The translations under genes and the position numbers were made by a program. This document shows positions 1-9,372 of a stretch of 34,488 bases of DNA, piece after piece. The notes under the pieces are model-generated. The model saw only the letters and a program-made list of their open reading frames with translations, searched no databases and was not told the origin of the DNA. Positions within the stretch are counted from its first letter, which is position 1; each line of letters starts with the position of its first letter. Location of the stretch: positions 3,102-37,589 of the forward strand of contig JAHLWZ010000241.1 in NCBI GenBank assembly GCA_020536535.1. Direction: 5' to 3'. The stretch comes from Pelomyxa schiedti. Taxonomy: Eukaryota; Evosea; Pelobiontida; Pelomyxidae.

Positions 1-175
1 CACTTGCGGCTGCGTTGTTGCCACTGCTCCCGCCAGTGCCGTCCCGAGGCTGCTGGGCGTGCTGTGGGGTAGCGGCAGCAGGTACAGCTGTCGAGCTGCT
101 GTTGTCGTTGTTGTTGCGGTGTCTCACTGAACTGAACTGATTTGATTTGAATTTCATATTTCTTCTGGTGATCAT
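1..175 (-). CDS. Partial low-complexity protein, N-terminus only, off left edge
   Basis: On the minus strand an ATG at 175 (second in-frame ATG at 157) opens a frame with no stop to the left edge. After a short basic start the translation is rich in Asn, Ser, Ala and Gln, typical of disordered protein. The high GC of the first 115 bases matches the GC-rich 5' ends of other genes here. No domain is visible and no function can be given. The reading rests only on an open frame of about 58 codons and on composition, so it could also be a non-coding GC-rich leader. Confidence 0.4.
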   Translation of the reverse strand, partial: MITRRNMKFKSNQFSSVRHRNNNDNSSSTAVPAAATPQHAQQPRDGTGGSSGNNAAAS

Positions 176-209
176 TGACTGAATGTGTTGCATTGCTAGA
201 GAACAATCG

Positions 210-935
210 AAATCACTACAGAAATTGACGATGCATTCTCCAAGCTGCGAGGGGATATTGCTGCATTATTAGACAAAAAGATCGCTGCACTGAAGGCCGA
301 AGCTGATGCTAATTTAGAAGTATGCCTGCTAGTGGCGAGTTATACTCTCGTATTTACCCAAATTATTGCGGAAACAGCATTCGCTGAAGCAACTGAAGGC
401 ACTCGACACAATAAAACTCTGCACAAACCAAACAGTGAGATCCTCATTTTCTTGTTTTCTCTAACAGTGGCAATTTGCCTTGCAACACAGTTATTTTTCC
501 CGAGAGAGAGAACAAGAGTACTGCTGGCAGCCCTCATTGACAACATTCACATCTTCCGTGGTATGAGTAGCTTGCAAATTACTCCGTCTAACAAGAACAC
601 AAGGAACCCACATACTGGACCTGCCACTGTATTGTCCCGAATAGTCGCGCTGTTACCTTCGACTTGCATCCTCGTTGTTCGCTCCGTGTGCCTTGATTTT
701 TGGCATGCAGTTCGGAAGGGTTAGTACAATAATTCCCAATACAACATTCATTGACCAGGCCACAGTTTATAATTGCAATGTCGAGAAGCGCTTTGAGCCT
801 CTAAGTTCACAACAACACGGTAGATGGTCATTCCCTTCAGGAGACACCATAAGCACACCCACAATGGACTTCCGAATCTTGATGAACACAAAAGCCGGCA
901 TTGGAGTGTATTGTAATTGGATTACAAGTACATGA
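210..935 (+). pseudogene. Broken gene fragment, coiled coil resembling B-box/TRIM helices
   Basis: An exon-like stretch at about 215-318 reads as an amphipathic helix ('EIDDAFSKLRGDIAALLDKK'), like the helix after the B-box in TRIM-like proteins. Further open pieces follow at 468-560 (bounded by 'ctaacag' and 'gtatgag') and 711-935 (ending in a stop at 935). No in-frame ATG or upstream zinc-finger exon fits between this and the opposite gene at 175, and I could not find splice phases joining the pieces. It may be a decayed paralogue, or a gene whose exons I failed to join. The B-box link is inference from helix character only. Confidence 0.25.
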
Positions 936-1032
936 CGAGAAAACTTTCTGCCACTTGCTTGAAACTTGATGCTGAATCGAGGCGTGCAATGAAGGGAATT
1001 GGAGTGAATCATGGTTGTACAACTCCAGCAAA

Positions 1033-1210
1033 GAAGGGACGCATGTGTTATTAACTCAAGTCTTGTCCGCGAGTAGAACATAAGCATAATCGGCTTCTGT
1101 GACAACCCTCGAGGGCCTAAATAAGCAAGCCATCGGTACACAAAAAGAAAGAACGTACCTTAAAAAAGGCGAAAAATCCAAAATTGAAGGGACGCATGTG
1201 TTATTAACTC
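1033..1210. repeat. 25-bp perfect direct repeat pair upstream of the 1265 gene
   Basis: The same 25 bases (starting gaagggacgcatgtg) occur at 1033-1057 and 1186-1210, start to start 153 bp, in the spacer before the 1265 gene. The second copy ends 54 bp before the ATG, so it could be a promoter element. The flanks of the two copies also share some A/G-rich character. Confidence 0.8.
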
Positions 1211-1264
1211 GTTTCAAATTTTTTTCATTATTAAAAAAATTGGCCTCGCAATTAACAACTAGAA

Positions 1265-2521
1265 ATGAGCGACGCACCGCAACCACCTCCGGAGAAGAAG
1301 CCGAGAGTCGAGAAGGGGAGGTCCAGGCGAAACAAGAAGCACAAGAAGAAGGCGCGGCAGGAGCCTGCGCCGACAACCTATGCGGCTGCCTTCGGCGCGG
1401 TGCGGACCCAGATGCTCGCGCTGCTCGCCGCCGCCCTCCCGCGGTGCGGCGTGGCGTGCCCGTTCACCAGAGCTGTTGCTGACAACGGATTCTTGATGAG
1501 AACGCTGTGGAACGCCTTCATGTGCGGCGGCACTAAATTTTTCTGCGTGTCGATGAGCAGGGGCATGATGGCGCAGACCCCGGTGAAGTTGGTGACGTTT
1601 GGCGTAGGCCGCACTCTTGGGATTGTGGGACCGCAACGAATCAACGCGGCGGTGCCGTATGACAGCTTGGCTGCAGTGGAGCCGAATTCAATTGTGGGAG
1701 TGCATCGACAGCGCTCTGGAAACAGTACACGTAACTTCTGGGTTTCTGATCTTATATCTGGGCACCAATGGGAGGTTCTGAGGGAGTCTTTAAATACTGT
1801 GGTATATGGGGCTAATTCAAAGTGGATTCTGCTATATGACTGGAACGCGAAAAAGATTACTCTTGGGAACCTTGGAACCAACACTATCACGGAGCATGGT
1901 ACATCTTTTTTGTTGCAGGGGAACACAATGGCGCTTCCTGTTGTATTTCTTGAAGCCTCCTTCTTCTTCAATTCTACGGCTCTGGACCAAGCTGCTCTTA
2001 TTGTTAAACTTGCCAAGGATGCCCCACCGCTGTTATATCTTCTGGATCTGGATGCGACTGGAAGGGCCCCAGCTATAGTTGTGAAGAATGCGAGAAACTG
2101 GTTCACAGCAGATGACTATTACTTTGCCAATGGCTATATTTTCTCCAAAGCAAACATGGAAAGCTACGTTATAAGGATGCTCAATGAAGATTGGTCAGCT
2201 GGGGATGTGTACGAAATATATGGTGCTCCAAACTTCATCTCAGGCCCTGCTGATGGTCTCTGGCAACTCAGTCCCTCAAACTTCCTTGTTGATAGGTCAG
2301 ATACACACAACCTAGAAATCTGGGACATTTACAACAGTACGAGGCCAGTACAAGTGGTGAGCCGCCTCCCTGCATGGCATAAAATTGTAGCTGAAGCTGG
2401 ATACCTGTTTGTAGAAACAGCCAATGCCATAGAAGTAAGGGAGCAAAGCTCTAATACACTCGTTTTGTTGTTGGAAGTCGACGACGCAAACATCTCCCAA
2501 ATTGTGTCCAAGTCCCTATAA
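1265..2521 (+). CDS. Unknown intronless 418-aa protein with basic N-terminus
   Basis: One uninterrupted frame from ATG 1265 to TAA 2521; I see no intron, which is unusual in this window. Residues 8-33 are highly basic (KKPR, SRRNKKHKKKAR), a plausible nuclear or nucleolar signal. Residues 40-75 are Ala/Leu/Cys-rich. From about residue 110 short hydrophobic strands alternate with turns and recurring W/D motifs (FWVSDLISGHQW, LYDWNAKK, LEIWDIYN), which resembles a beta-propeller, but no canonical WD40 or Kelch motif is clear. Just after the stop an 8-bp-arm A/T hairpin (2521-2528 with 2535-2542) could mark the transcript end. The first 250 codons are GC-rich, the rest AT-richer, as in other genes here. 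Function unknown. Confidence 0.75.
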   Translation: MSDAPQPPPEKKPRVEKGRSRRNKKHKKKARQEPAPTTYAAAFGAVRTQMLALLAAALPRCGVACPFTRAVADNGFLMRTLWNAFMCGGTKFFCVSMSRGMMAQTPVKLVTFGVGRTLGIVGPQRINAAVPYDSLAAVEPNSIVGVHRQRSGNSTRNFWVSDLISGHQWEVLRESLNTVVYGANSKWILLYDWNAKKITLGNLGTNTITEHGTSFLLQGNTMALPVVFLEASFFFNSTALDQAALIVKLAKDAPPLLYLLDLDATGRAPAIVVKNARNWFTADDYYFANGYIFSKANMESYVIRMLNEDWSAGDVYEIYGAPNFISGPADGLWQLSPSNFLVDRSDTHNLEIWDIYNSTRPVQVVSRLPAWHKIVAEAGYLFVETANAIEVREQSSNTLVLLLEVDDANISQIVSKSL

Positions 2522-3083
2522 GAAAAAGAAAATGCTTTTTCTTTTGCATTCAATCCACCAGAGAAAGAAAGAATGGTGTTCACTAATACACTCGATTTGT
2601 TTTTTGACTAGTCGAATAACAGATACCGCTATCGGCACGCATGAGTGCGACATCTAGTGGGGAGTGAGGATGAAAGACACCCGTTTTGTGACAACCGCTT
2701 CGGCTGTTCCCGACCATTGCACATCTCAACCTGGTGCACCCACTGGGGGCCGACCCCACCAATCACCCCCAGAAAAAGGGCTCACAACAACAAAGGGTTC
2801 CAAGTTTCATCTCAATCACAAAGTACCAAACACCATCGTGGAGGTTCACCTTTGGCTTTTAACACCCAGACCTTGTCTCACATCCATACAAACTTTAACA
2901 CCTCCTCCTCCACTTTTTGTTACGTCAGGACCACCCTCAGCACTACACCTGACATTGCGATCACATATTTCACTTAGAGACGGTATGTCATCAACAACCA
3001 CAGTACAATCGTCAGTAGACAATAACTTGCCTTACCTAGGTTTTGGTTGTTTTTTTTTTTGTTTAACAACTCAACCCAATATA

Positions 3084-3127
3084 ATTTGGAATATTAATAT
3101 AATTTAATTTAATATAATATTCCAAAT
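3084..3127. repeat. AT-rich inverted repeat, left member of a pair
   Basis: Arms atttggaatatta (3084-3096) and its exact complement (3115-3127) flank an A/T core. The core shares about 19 bases (tattaatataatttaattt) with the palindrome at 3364-3391, and the 'ttggaatat' arm also recurs at 3391-3399. Confidence 0.75.
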
Positions 3128-3363
3128 GTCTTTCATGAGGATCACAGACAACTTGTCATACTTGCTATGCATCTAAAAAAAAATCAGTTTTCCCAATGGA
3201 AGGGTATTTAACATGTGTCAAGAGCTCTTGTTCAAGGTGTTGGGCTTTAGTTTTCATTGTCTCTCTGCTTTTCGGAGTGAAACCATTACCCCACATTTCA
3301 GGAATATCTGCTTTAGAAAAAGGCAGTATCCCCTTAATCAACAGTTGAGCTGTTCCTCCAATT

Positions 3364-3391
3364 AATTAAATTATATTAATATAATTTAATT
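3364..3391. repeat. 28-bp perfect A/T palindrome, right member of a pair
   Basis: Positions 3364-3391 equal their own reverse complement with no mismatch and no loop. With the related inverted repeat at 3084-3127 it brackets about 236 bp of non-coding DNA, as the ends of a small non-autonomous element might. Confidence 0.75.
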
Positions 3392-3689
3392 TGGAATATG
3401 CCCAACTACTGGGACAACTGGGATGTAAGTAAATGGTTACTCTTTAGTTTGAAACAAACTATTTTCAGGTTGACCCGCACTGTGTTTGTGAAGTTGTTGA
3501 GTCAGGGCCGATACGAGCCACTTTGAAGGTGTCAACTTTGGTATGTAGTCGGAGGAGCCGTTAAATGATCTGACATCATCAATCATCCAGTTACTTCCTA
3601 AGTGCAAGATCACACAGTGGATATCTCTCAAGTGTACCGGCAAATACTTAGAGTTCAAGACCCAAGTATAATGGAAGGAAGGTTAAAAA

Positions 3690-5172
3690 AAAACATCAGG
3701 AGGCAGTACTACCTGCTCTTCAAATAAAGGAAATCTCATTTCCAACTCACTGCCTTAGTGACACTGAGAGGGTTTTCCGAAATTCTTGTAAGGAAGAGCT
3801 TCACATCTTGTTGTACAGTTCGACAGTACGAGCAGGAGGCAACACTTCTCGAGTACGTGCCTCCTTTTTATTTATTTTTTTTTTTCACATTCCAATAGTT
3901 ACGCACGTGGCGAGCCAGTTGTCAAGCTGCATGGTCTGCACTCCCTGCCTTTTCTTTCGCTTTTTTTTTTTTCCCCCCCATTTTGGAACTTCTTTGCAAA
4001 CAGTCCTTGACTAACTGCCATTGCCCGCAGCATACTGTACTGAACCACCGGCCTTATTTCTGGAGGCCATGGATAGTGACCTTGAGCGATTAATACACGA
4101 CCCAACGACAAGCAGCCTACACCAGACGGGGGGTTTGACACTACGAATTAAAATGAAGATCATACTCGAAGCGGTAGGCTCAATTATTCTATGTTTCCCC
4201 CACCCCACTGATTGTTTCCTCTATCTATTGTTTCTTTCTTGACAAGGTGATATCTATCAATTGGTTGCATGAAAAATTCCACATCATGATACACAGTGAC
4301 CCCTTTCTTGGTCTCTTGACCAACCCAACAATATCCAAAGGGACATCAAATTGAGTAATTTTTGTGTAGACATTAAGGACGCTGAGAATATCACTGTTAA
4401 GGTCTCTATTTTCGAAACAGTCCATCCTTTTCCTGTTTTTTGAGGGAAAGTAGCTCATGTATTTTAGGTCAAGTGAGGTATTGAAGGAAGGGAAAAAGCA
4501 CTCAATGAAATTTAAACATCTCGGAACTTGTGAGTCCCGTTCTCTCAAATTTTGCAATTGCAAATGTAAACGTAATTTTAGATTACTATCTTGCCCCGGA
4601 ACTTCTAGAACCTCAAGCCAAATTCACGTCCTTTGCTACTGACGTGTATGCATTTTCAATACAAACCTCTAGATAAAGTTGCCACCATTTTGTTCAATAA
4701 TAATAAATGACAACAGCAACAATATAAGCTCCTTTTATAATTCACACTTAGAACACCAGCAACAAAACACGAAGAGCATGCATAATCTAACATCCAGTGC
4801 AGGTTTGCCTTTTCACATCTGATGTTTGAAGTGCTCACTGAGTCCTATCCCTGGGGAAACCTCTCTGAAGAAGAATGGCACGCCAAGGTGCTCAAGGGGA
4901 ACCCGCTAGAAATCCCTGCACGCATTTTTTTGGCAAGAAGGAAAGGAACTTCAGGCATGACGTTTGTAGACCTCTGGTTAGAATGCTTAATATCCTTCAA
5001 TTTTTCTTACACCTAACCAGGTATCCCGATTGGTTGACAAGCGGCGCATCACATTCCATGGAAGTACTTCCATGGGTCCGTGGGAGGTTTATTACGATTA
5101 CTCCAGTTCAGTTCGATACGCTCCGATTACCCTGGCTTACTCTAACTTACTCGGTTTACTTTGATGCACTCT
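3690..5172 (+). CDS. Serine/threonine protein kinase (TKL-like), DFG not found
   Basis: Exon pieces give an ordered kinase fold. The VAIK-like 'LQIKEI' near 3735 is followed after a 31-nt intron (3788-3818) by an alpha-C helix 'RQYEQEATLLEY'. Next come 'EAMDSDLERLIHD' (about 4065) and 'INWLHEKFHIMIH' (4247-4295), joined across a 45-nt intron (4296-4340) to 'RDIKLSNF', giving an intact HRDxxxxN catalytic loop. 'SSEVLKEG' and 'HLGT' lead to 'YYYLAPELLEP' (from 4582), then intron 4646-4802, then 'VFAFSHLMFEVLTESYPW' to about 4920. The C-lobe end is uncertain and may reach 5172. I found no glycine-rich loop upstream and no in-frame DFG between the HRD exon and the 'SSEV' exon: the closest reading is 'VSIFE', and the splice phases do not join there. 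Either a base is missing, or this is a pseudokinase or decaying gene. Outer coordinates are approximate. Confidence 0.75.
5056..5075. repeat. 20-bp perfect palindrome
   Basis: ccatggaagtacttccatgg at 5056-5075 is identical to its reverse complement. It lies at the 3' end of the kinase gene, where coding is uncertain. Confidence 0.85.
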
Positions 5173-5661
5173 GAGCCATCCAGAGAGGGAGGAGACATGC
5201 AACCCAAATGCAGGACCCCCTTGATACCCAGAGAGCGTTTAAGAGAAGGAGGGAATGTGTGGGGTCCCACCCAACCCAGTGACCAATCACAGTCAAGGTC
5301 ACCCCAACCGGAACTGACTACTCAGGACTCTGGCCTCCCCTATCACACACACAACACACAACACACACAACACACACACACGCACGCACACACACACAGC
5401 ACTGACGTCACCATCACTCCAAGCACGAATCACACACAACACAGACGAGAACGAGAATTAAGAGAATCCCTCATCCCCTTCGTACGAACGGTTCGCAGTC
5501 CTGCCGGGTATACTACACCCCTTCATCCCTAAACCCACTAAGAGGGAAAAAAAAAATCACACATCTTTTTTGGTGTTCTTGTTTTGTTTGGACTGGAATT
5601 AGGCAGTAATCCCCTGCCACTACATCTAGTTCATTTATTCCGCTCGGTCATCGTGTGTGCA
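5173..5661. other. Spacer with CA-rich microsatellite before the BPI-like gene
   Basis: No supported gene. The 123-codon open frame at 5161-5532 is a low-complexity by-product of the CA-rich tract. Poly-A and poly-T runs lie at 5549-5570. The promoter of the BPI-like gene should be in the last 100 bases, but I recognise no motif. Confidence 0.6.
5343..5399. repeat. CA-rich microsatellite
   Basis: About 57 bp of imperfect (CA)n with CAA and CG interruptions. Confidence 0.9.
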
Positions 5662-7809
5662 ATGGACTGTGTACCGTGGGATCTTTGCTTGTGGACGATG
5701 CGGGTGTTGTGTTTGGTGCTAGGAATAGTGGAGATCTGTGCTGGCGAAAGTGCGGTGTCACAGCTGGCACTTGCTGACCATTGTGCTCCAACGGCCGTAC
5801 AGTACTGTTGTAGTGGCGACAATTGCTCCGGTGATGAGTTGGGCGAGACAACGGATATTTGCGGAGGTGTGTCACAGTCGGCCTTGGAATATGTGTCGGG
5901 AACTGTGGTCAGACTGTTGAACGAAGAAATGAGGCCTATTCCATTGCCTGATTTGGTGGATACTGCTGGTATGTGAGGCGAAATTGCCGAGGATTTTTTT
6001 CGTTGTTGTCGCTTGTTCGTTCACAAACCTGTAGAAACTCCTATTGGCTCCGTAGAGTTAGTTATCTTTAACTTGGCAAATTTGCAAACCGTGCTGTAGC
6101 TTCAATTTGAACAATATCATTGTGCACTCCATAAATCTGATTGACTTGGCACTTAAATTCTGGGCTCCCTACAATATACTGTTTGAATGGTACACTGGCA
6201 TTGTTAATATCATTCGTTGAACAAATTGCAGCACTAATTTGACAGCTACTGTCCAGTTCAATTGGACTTACAGTTACCGAAATTGGCCCCATGTGTCAGA
6301 TTCTGGTGCTGCGGTTATTCAACTATCAAATACCACAGTAAGTGACTGAGGTTCCTCATGGAGATGCATTACAATGTTAGGCAAATCTCCTGGCCCTTGT
6401 ATTCACTAAAGCGGGAGTTCCAACTATTGTGGTTCATGACACACTTGTCAAACTTCAAGATATCAGTACATTTTTATCATGTGTCGTTATATTGATTGAC
6501 ATCACCAAATAGATATTAAATTTTCTGGTGGGGCTAGGTTAGATTCACCCTTCAACCCTGCTTTTTTTTCTTTTCTTTTTTTTGAAACCTTGTTTTATAG
6601 CTGGTTGTACAACTTCATTGTTTCACTGGTAGATCCCTGGCTCACAAAAAATGTGGAATCCTCAATGGCTAGTGCCCTGACAAAAATTTCCAATCGGGCA
6701 GCAGCTCAACTGCTGGCGAAAATTCCTCCGTTGGTTCATATAACAGAACATGTCTTTGCTGATAGCTCAGTAGAATCTATTCATGTTTACAATACTTGTA
6801 TCATTATATCTTCTCAAGGTAAGCTCAAACCCATTGCCATATTGGCCATGGGATTTTGAAATAATGCAGGCAATTTCGGCTATGACATAGGAGCTGGCTA
6901 CATACCTGTAACATCGCCAGTTCATCATATAATAACACCGGATTTTGCTCAGGATGTGATGGTGCAAGGCTTTATTACAGAAAATGTTGCCAATAGTTTT
7001 GCACATGCTGGCTGGAAAGCAGGAGGTAGAAGTGACCTCTGGTGATCACTTACAATTTCTGTGTAGATTTCAAATTTGAGTTAAGTCAAGATACAGTGAG
7101 CATTCAATATCGCATGATGCTGAACACGTCATTTTTCAAGTTTGTTTTACCTCAGCTGTACCGAACCTTCCCCAATATGGCATTGGTAGTAGTTGCATCA
7201 GCTCTAAACGCCCCCTTTATAGCCATTCATGAAGGCAAGTTGTGGTGTAAAACCTTCTCTAAAGCCAAGTAGACGGCGCAACTGCCCAGGTGGACATTCT
7301 TCTCGATGTGTCAGCTGTAGATCCGTCACATGGGCCGCAGTTAGCATTCTCCCTTGGAGGAACTATAACGGGAGACGGGCATGTAATATCATTCTCTCGC
7401 CGACTTTCTCTCAGCTCCCCTAGGCACATGTTACTGAACACAATATTACTGCACAAGTAGGATCAGCAAAAATTACCTTGGTGTTGCGGGTATCTTCCAG
7501 TTCTCCAAGTGAAAATTAACAATATGTAGCAATCCAATATTGGAAACATTGACATGCGATTGCTGAACAATGAAGCCAATTTCATGATTCAAGCAATGAT
7601 ACAAATAATTAACGAGCAGTACTTAGTTCCAACTAGCATACCAGATTTCAACGGTATGGATAGGCAACACTGGAGTGGGTTTTTTTCATAAATGTGCACA
7701 AGGTATACGTTTTATCTCTGAACAACTACTCTGGGGAGCTGGATACATCTGGTTTGGAGCCAACCTTGACATACAACAGATTCCCAAACTCCAAAAACTA
7801 CGAACATGA
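5662..7809 (+). CDS. Secreted BPI/LBP/PLUNC-family lipid-binding protein, about 12 exons
   Basis: ATG at 5662; the second ATG at 5698 gives a cleaner signal peptide ('MRVLCLVLGIVEICAG'). 'ISQ'-like 'VSQSALEYVSGTVVRLL' and 'PIPLPDLVDTAG' match the start of the BPI fold. Exons with agreeing phases: 5662-5968, 6035-6090, 6232-about 6351, one near 6410-6460, 6513-6537 (25 nt), 6601-6818, 6870-7025, 7067-7234, 7273-7382, 7424-7489, 7530-7653, 7703-7809. Family landmarks include 'FNWTYSYRNWP', 'GVPTIVVHDTLV', 'SWLYNFIVSLVDPWL', 'LPQLYRTFPNMAL' and 'QSNIGNIDMRLL', ending in 'LLWGAGYIWFGANLD'. Intron 7235-7272 is GC-AG. About 25-30 residues expected between exons 2 and 3 were not located. BPI and LBP bind bacterial lipids; in a phagotroph this could mean handling of prey lipopolysaccharide, which is inference. 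Confidence 0.85.
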
Positions 7810-8916
7810 ACACTTACTTCTTAAGTGCTTATCGCACCTCGAAGTCTCAGGTTTCCCCACAGACCATAAATTTTCTTCCACAACAAAAAGTACTATCCTC
7901 GAAGTAGAAGTCGTGCTCACGTCTTTCCGAATGTACAGCAGTGAAGGTGGTTGCAGGGATTGTAGTGGCAACCATGGCAAAGGTGATGGCATGAGTGGGG
8001 GGAAATCAGCCACAACACTGGCCACAGCCTTGTCAGCGATGGTACCAGTTGAGGTAAACTTTGCTTTTCGCTTATGTTCATGTATCAAGCAACAACACTC
8101 TGCAAGATCCAACCCCTCCGCAATGAGAAAGATGATGAAGAACCTAAAAACAAAGTAGGAAATAAAAAAAAAAAAAAAAATAAGTGGCGGCCCATTTACC
8201 TCGGGGGTTGGATTCTGTGGTTAGACGAGGCTTCTGCCAAACTGGGAGTGGAGCCATCTCCCAGTTTCATCCCATAACAACAATCAACACCACATGGTAC
8301 AGATGCAAACAAAATGCAGAGATAGAAAGCATTCCAAGATGACTTTGTAATGACGGTCCTTGTGGAGTTTTACCGTTAGGGTGTTTACTGATTTAGCAAG
8401 GTCTTTTATCAGCAAGGGGTGTCAATTTCACAAGTTCCTGAAACTTCTCAGCTGGATTGCTGCAGGTTGAGCAGAATACCTTTAGAAGAAGAAAGCATCA
8501 TCTCTTGCAGGAACGGTGAAAAATGAAGATGTCCGAAAAAACTTCATTCTGAAGTTTGTTGAATGGGCATAATTAGCAAGGAGGCTAGAATGTTATGCTT
8601 GGTCAGTGAAAAAAGAAAAGGGAGGAAAAGTAACGTCTTCCATCACACGACAACTGGAGCAGTTGTTCGTCTCAGTGGGAGTACAATCGAATTGACTCTC
8701 AGCCTGACTCCCAAACTCACAGCACAGTGATGGGCTTCCACTGCCCTCAGATTATCCTCAGAGACCAGGTTCTGGGACCAGACTCAGCCGAGGAATCTGA
8801 TCAATCAAGGTAGTTTAGTTTCGCGGCTGTTTGTGTGTATTGACTACGCCACGCGCCGCGGACCTTGAACGTGCCCAGCTTAGTGTTTGTGCTTGCAATT
8901 GGAAACCGCTCCCACA
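7810..8916. other. Spacer 7810-8916, no supported gene
   Basis: Open frames at 7694-8158 (+) and 7798-8112 (-) are unrecognised. The plus strand includes one hydrophobic stretch near 7950 ('KVVAGIVVATMAKVMA') that may be a relic exon. An 18-base poly-A run starts near 8164. From 8280 to 8800 I see nothing. Confidence 0.5.
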
Positions 8917-9096
8917 ATGGTGGGACTGCTCCTTGTCCTTTTGTCCCTGTGCACTGCTGTTCGCACCCACACTCGGCAAGCACGCTATGGACGATCCACC
9001 GCGCTACACCCCAATGGTGGGGCGCTGTGGCTTCGTCGGAATTGTGGGACTGACACTGGGTATTCCCAAATCATCGATCCATGTTGTCTTCCATAA
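8917..9096 (+). CDS. Small putative secreted protein
   Basis: ATG 8917 opens a 59-residue frame starting with a convincing signal peptide ('MVGLLLVLLSLCTAVRTHT'), then 'GRSTALHPNGGALWLRRNCG' and three further Cys/Gly-rich segments to TAA 9096. A longer spliced protein is possible: the overlapping frame to about 9170 also reads plausibly ('SSIHVVFHKLDVGHHPNP'). No family is recognised. Support is only the signal peptide and open frame; its transcript would converge with the amylase gene. Confidence 0.35.
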   Translation: MVGLLLVLLSLCTAVRTHTRQARYGRSTALHPNGGALWLRRNCGTDTGYSQIIDPCCLP

Positions 9097-9347
9097 GTTG
9101 GACGTTGGTCATCATCCGAACCCACAAAGGCCTTTGTCTCCCATCATTAAGGTTATTTCCCTCTCCGCTTGTGATATATGTTGTTGATAGCCCTGCGAAC
9201 AACAATCGAATAACTGTAGTTTCCATTTCTCAGAAAAACCCCTTCATCAAAACACCTGAAAGGAGGGTTGGCACCATAGGGATACTCAAGTGTCTTAAGA
9301 CCCAACAACGCAAAGGGCAAACAAACATAACCAGGTCTACAAACTGA

Positions 9348-9353
9348 TTTATT
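9348..9353 (-). terminator. AATAAA polyadenylation signal of the amylase gene
   Basis: AATAAA on the minus strand, about 20 nt after the amylase stop codon. Confidence 0.6.
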
Positions 9354-9372
9354 GTCTTTTGAACAGAGTGGT

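Larger units (their letters stand above)
2522..3689. other. Spacer without a supported gene, 2522-3689
   Basis: Open frames at 2664-3107 (+) and 3437-3658 (-) have no recognisable domain and no splice-phase partner. The minus frame contains a coherent stretch ('HCVILHLGSNWMIDDVRSF') that could be an exon relic. The stretch also holds two related AT-rich inverted repeats (3084-3127 and 3364-3391) and poly-T/poly-A runs. Confidence 0.5.

Noticed and set aside
5161..5532. 123-codon plus frame with His/Thr repeats
   Set aside because: Low-complexity by-product of the CA microsatellite.
6068..6292. Minus-strand 74-codon frame inside the BPI-like gene
   Set aside because: Reads oddly well, but lies across an intron and exon of a clear plus-strand gene and has no domain or start context of its own.
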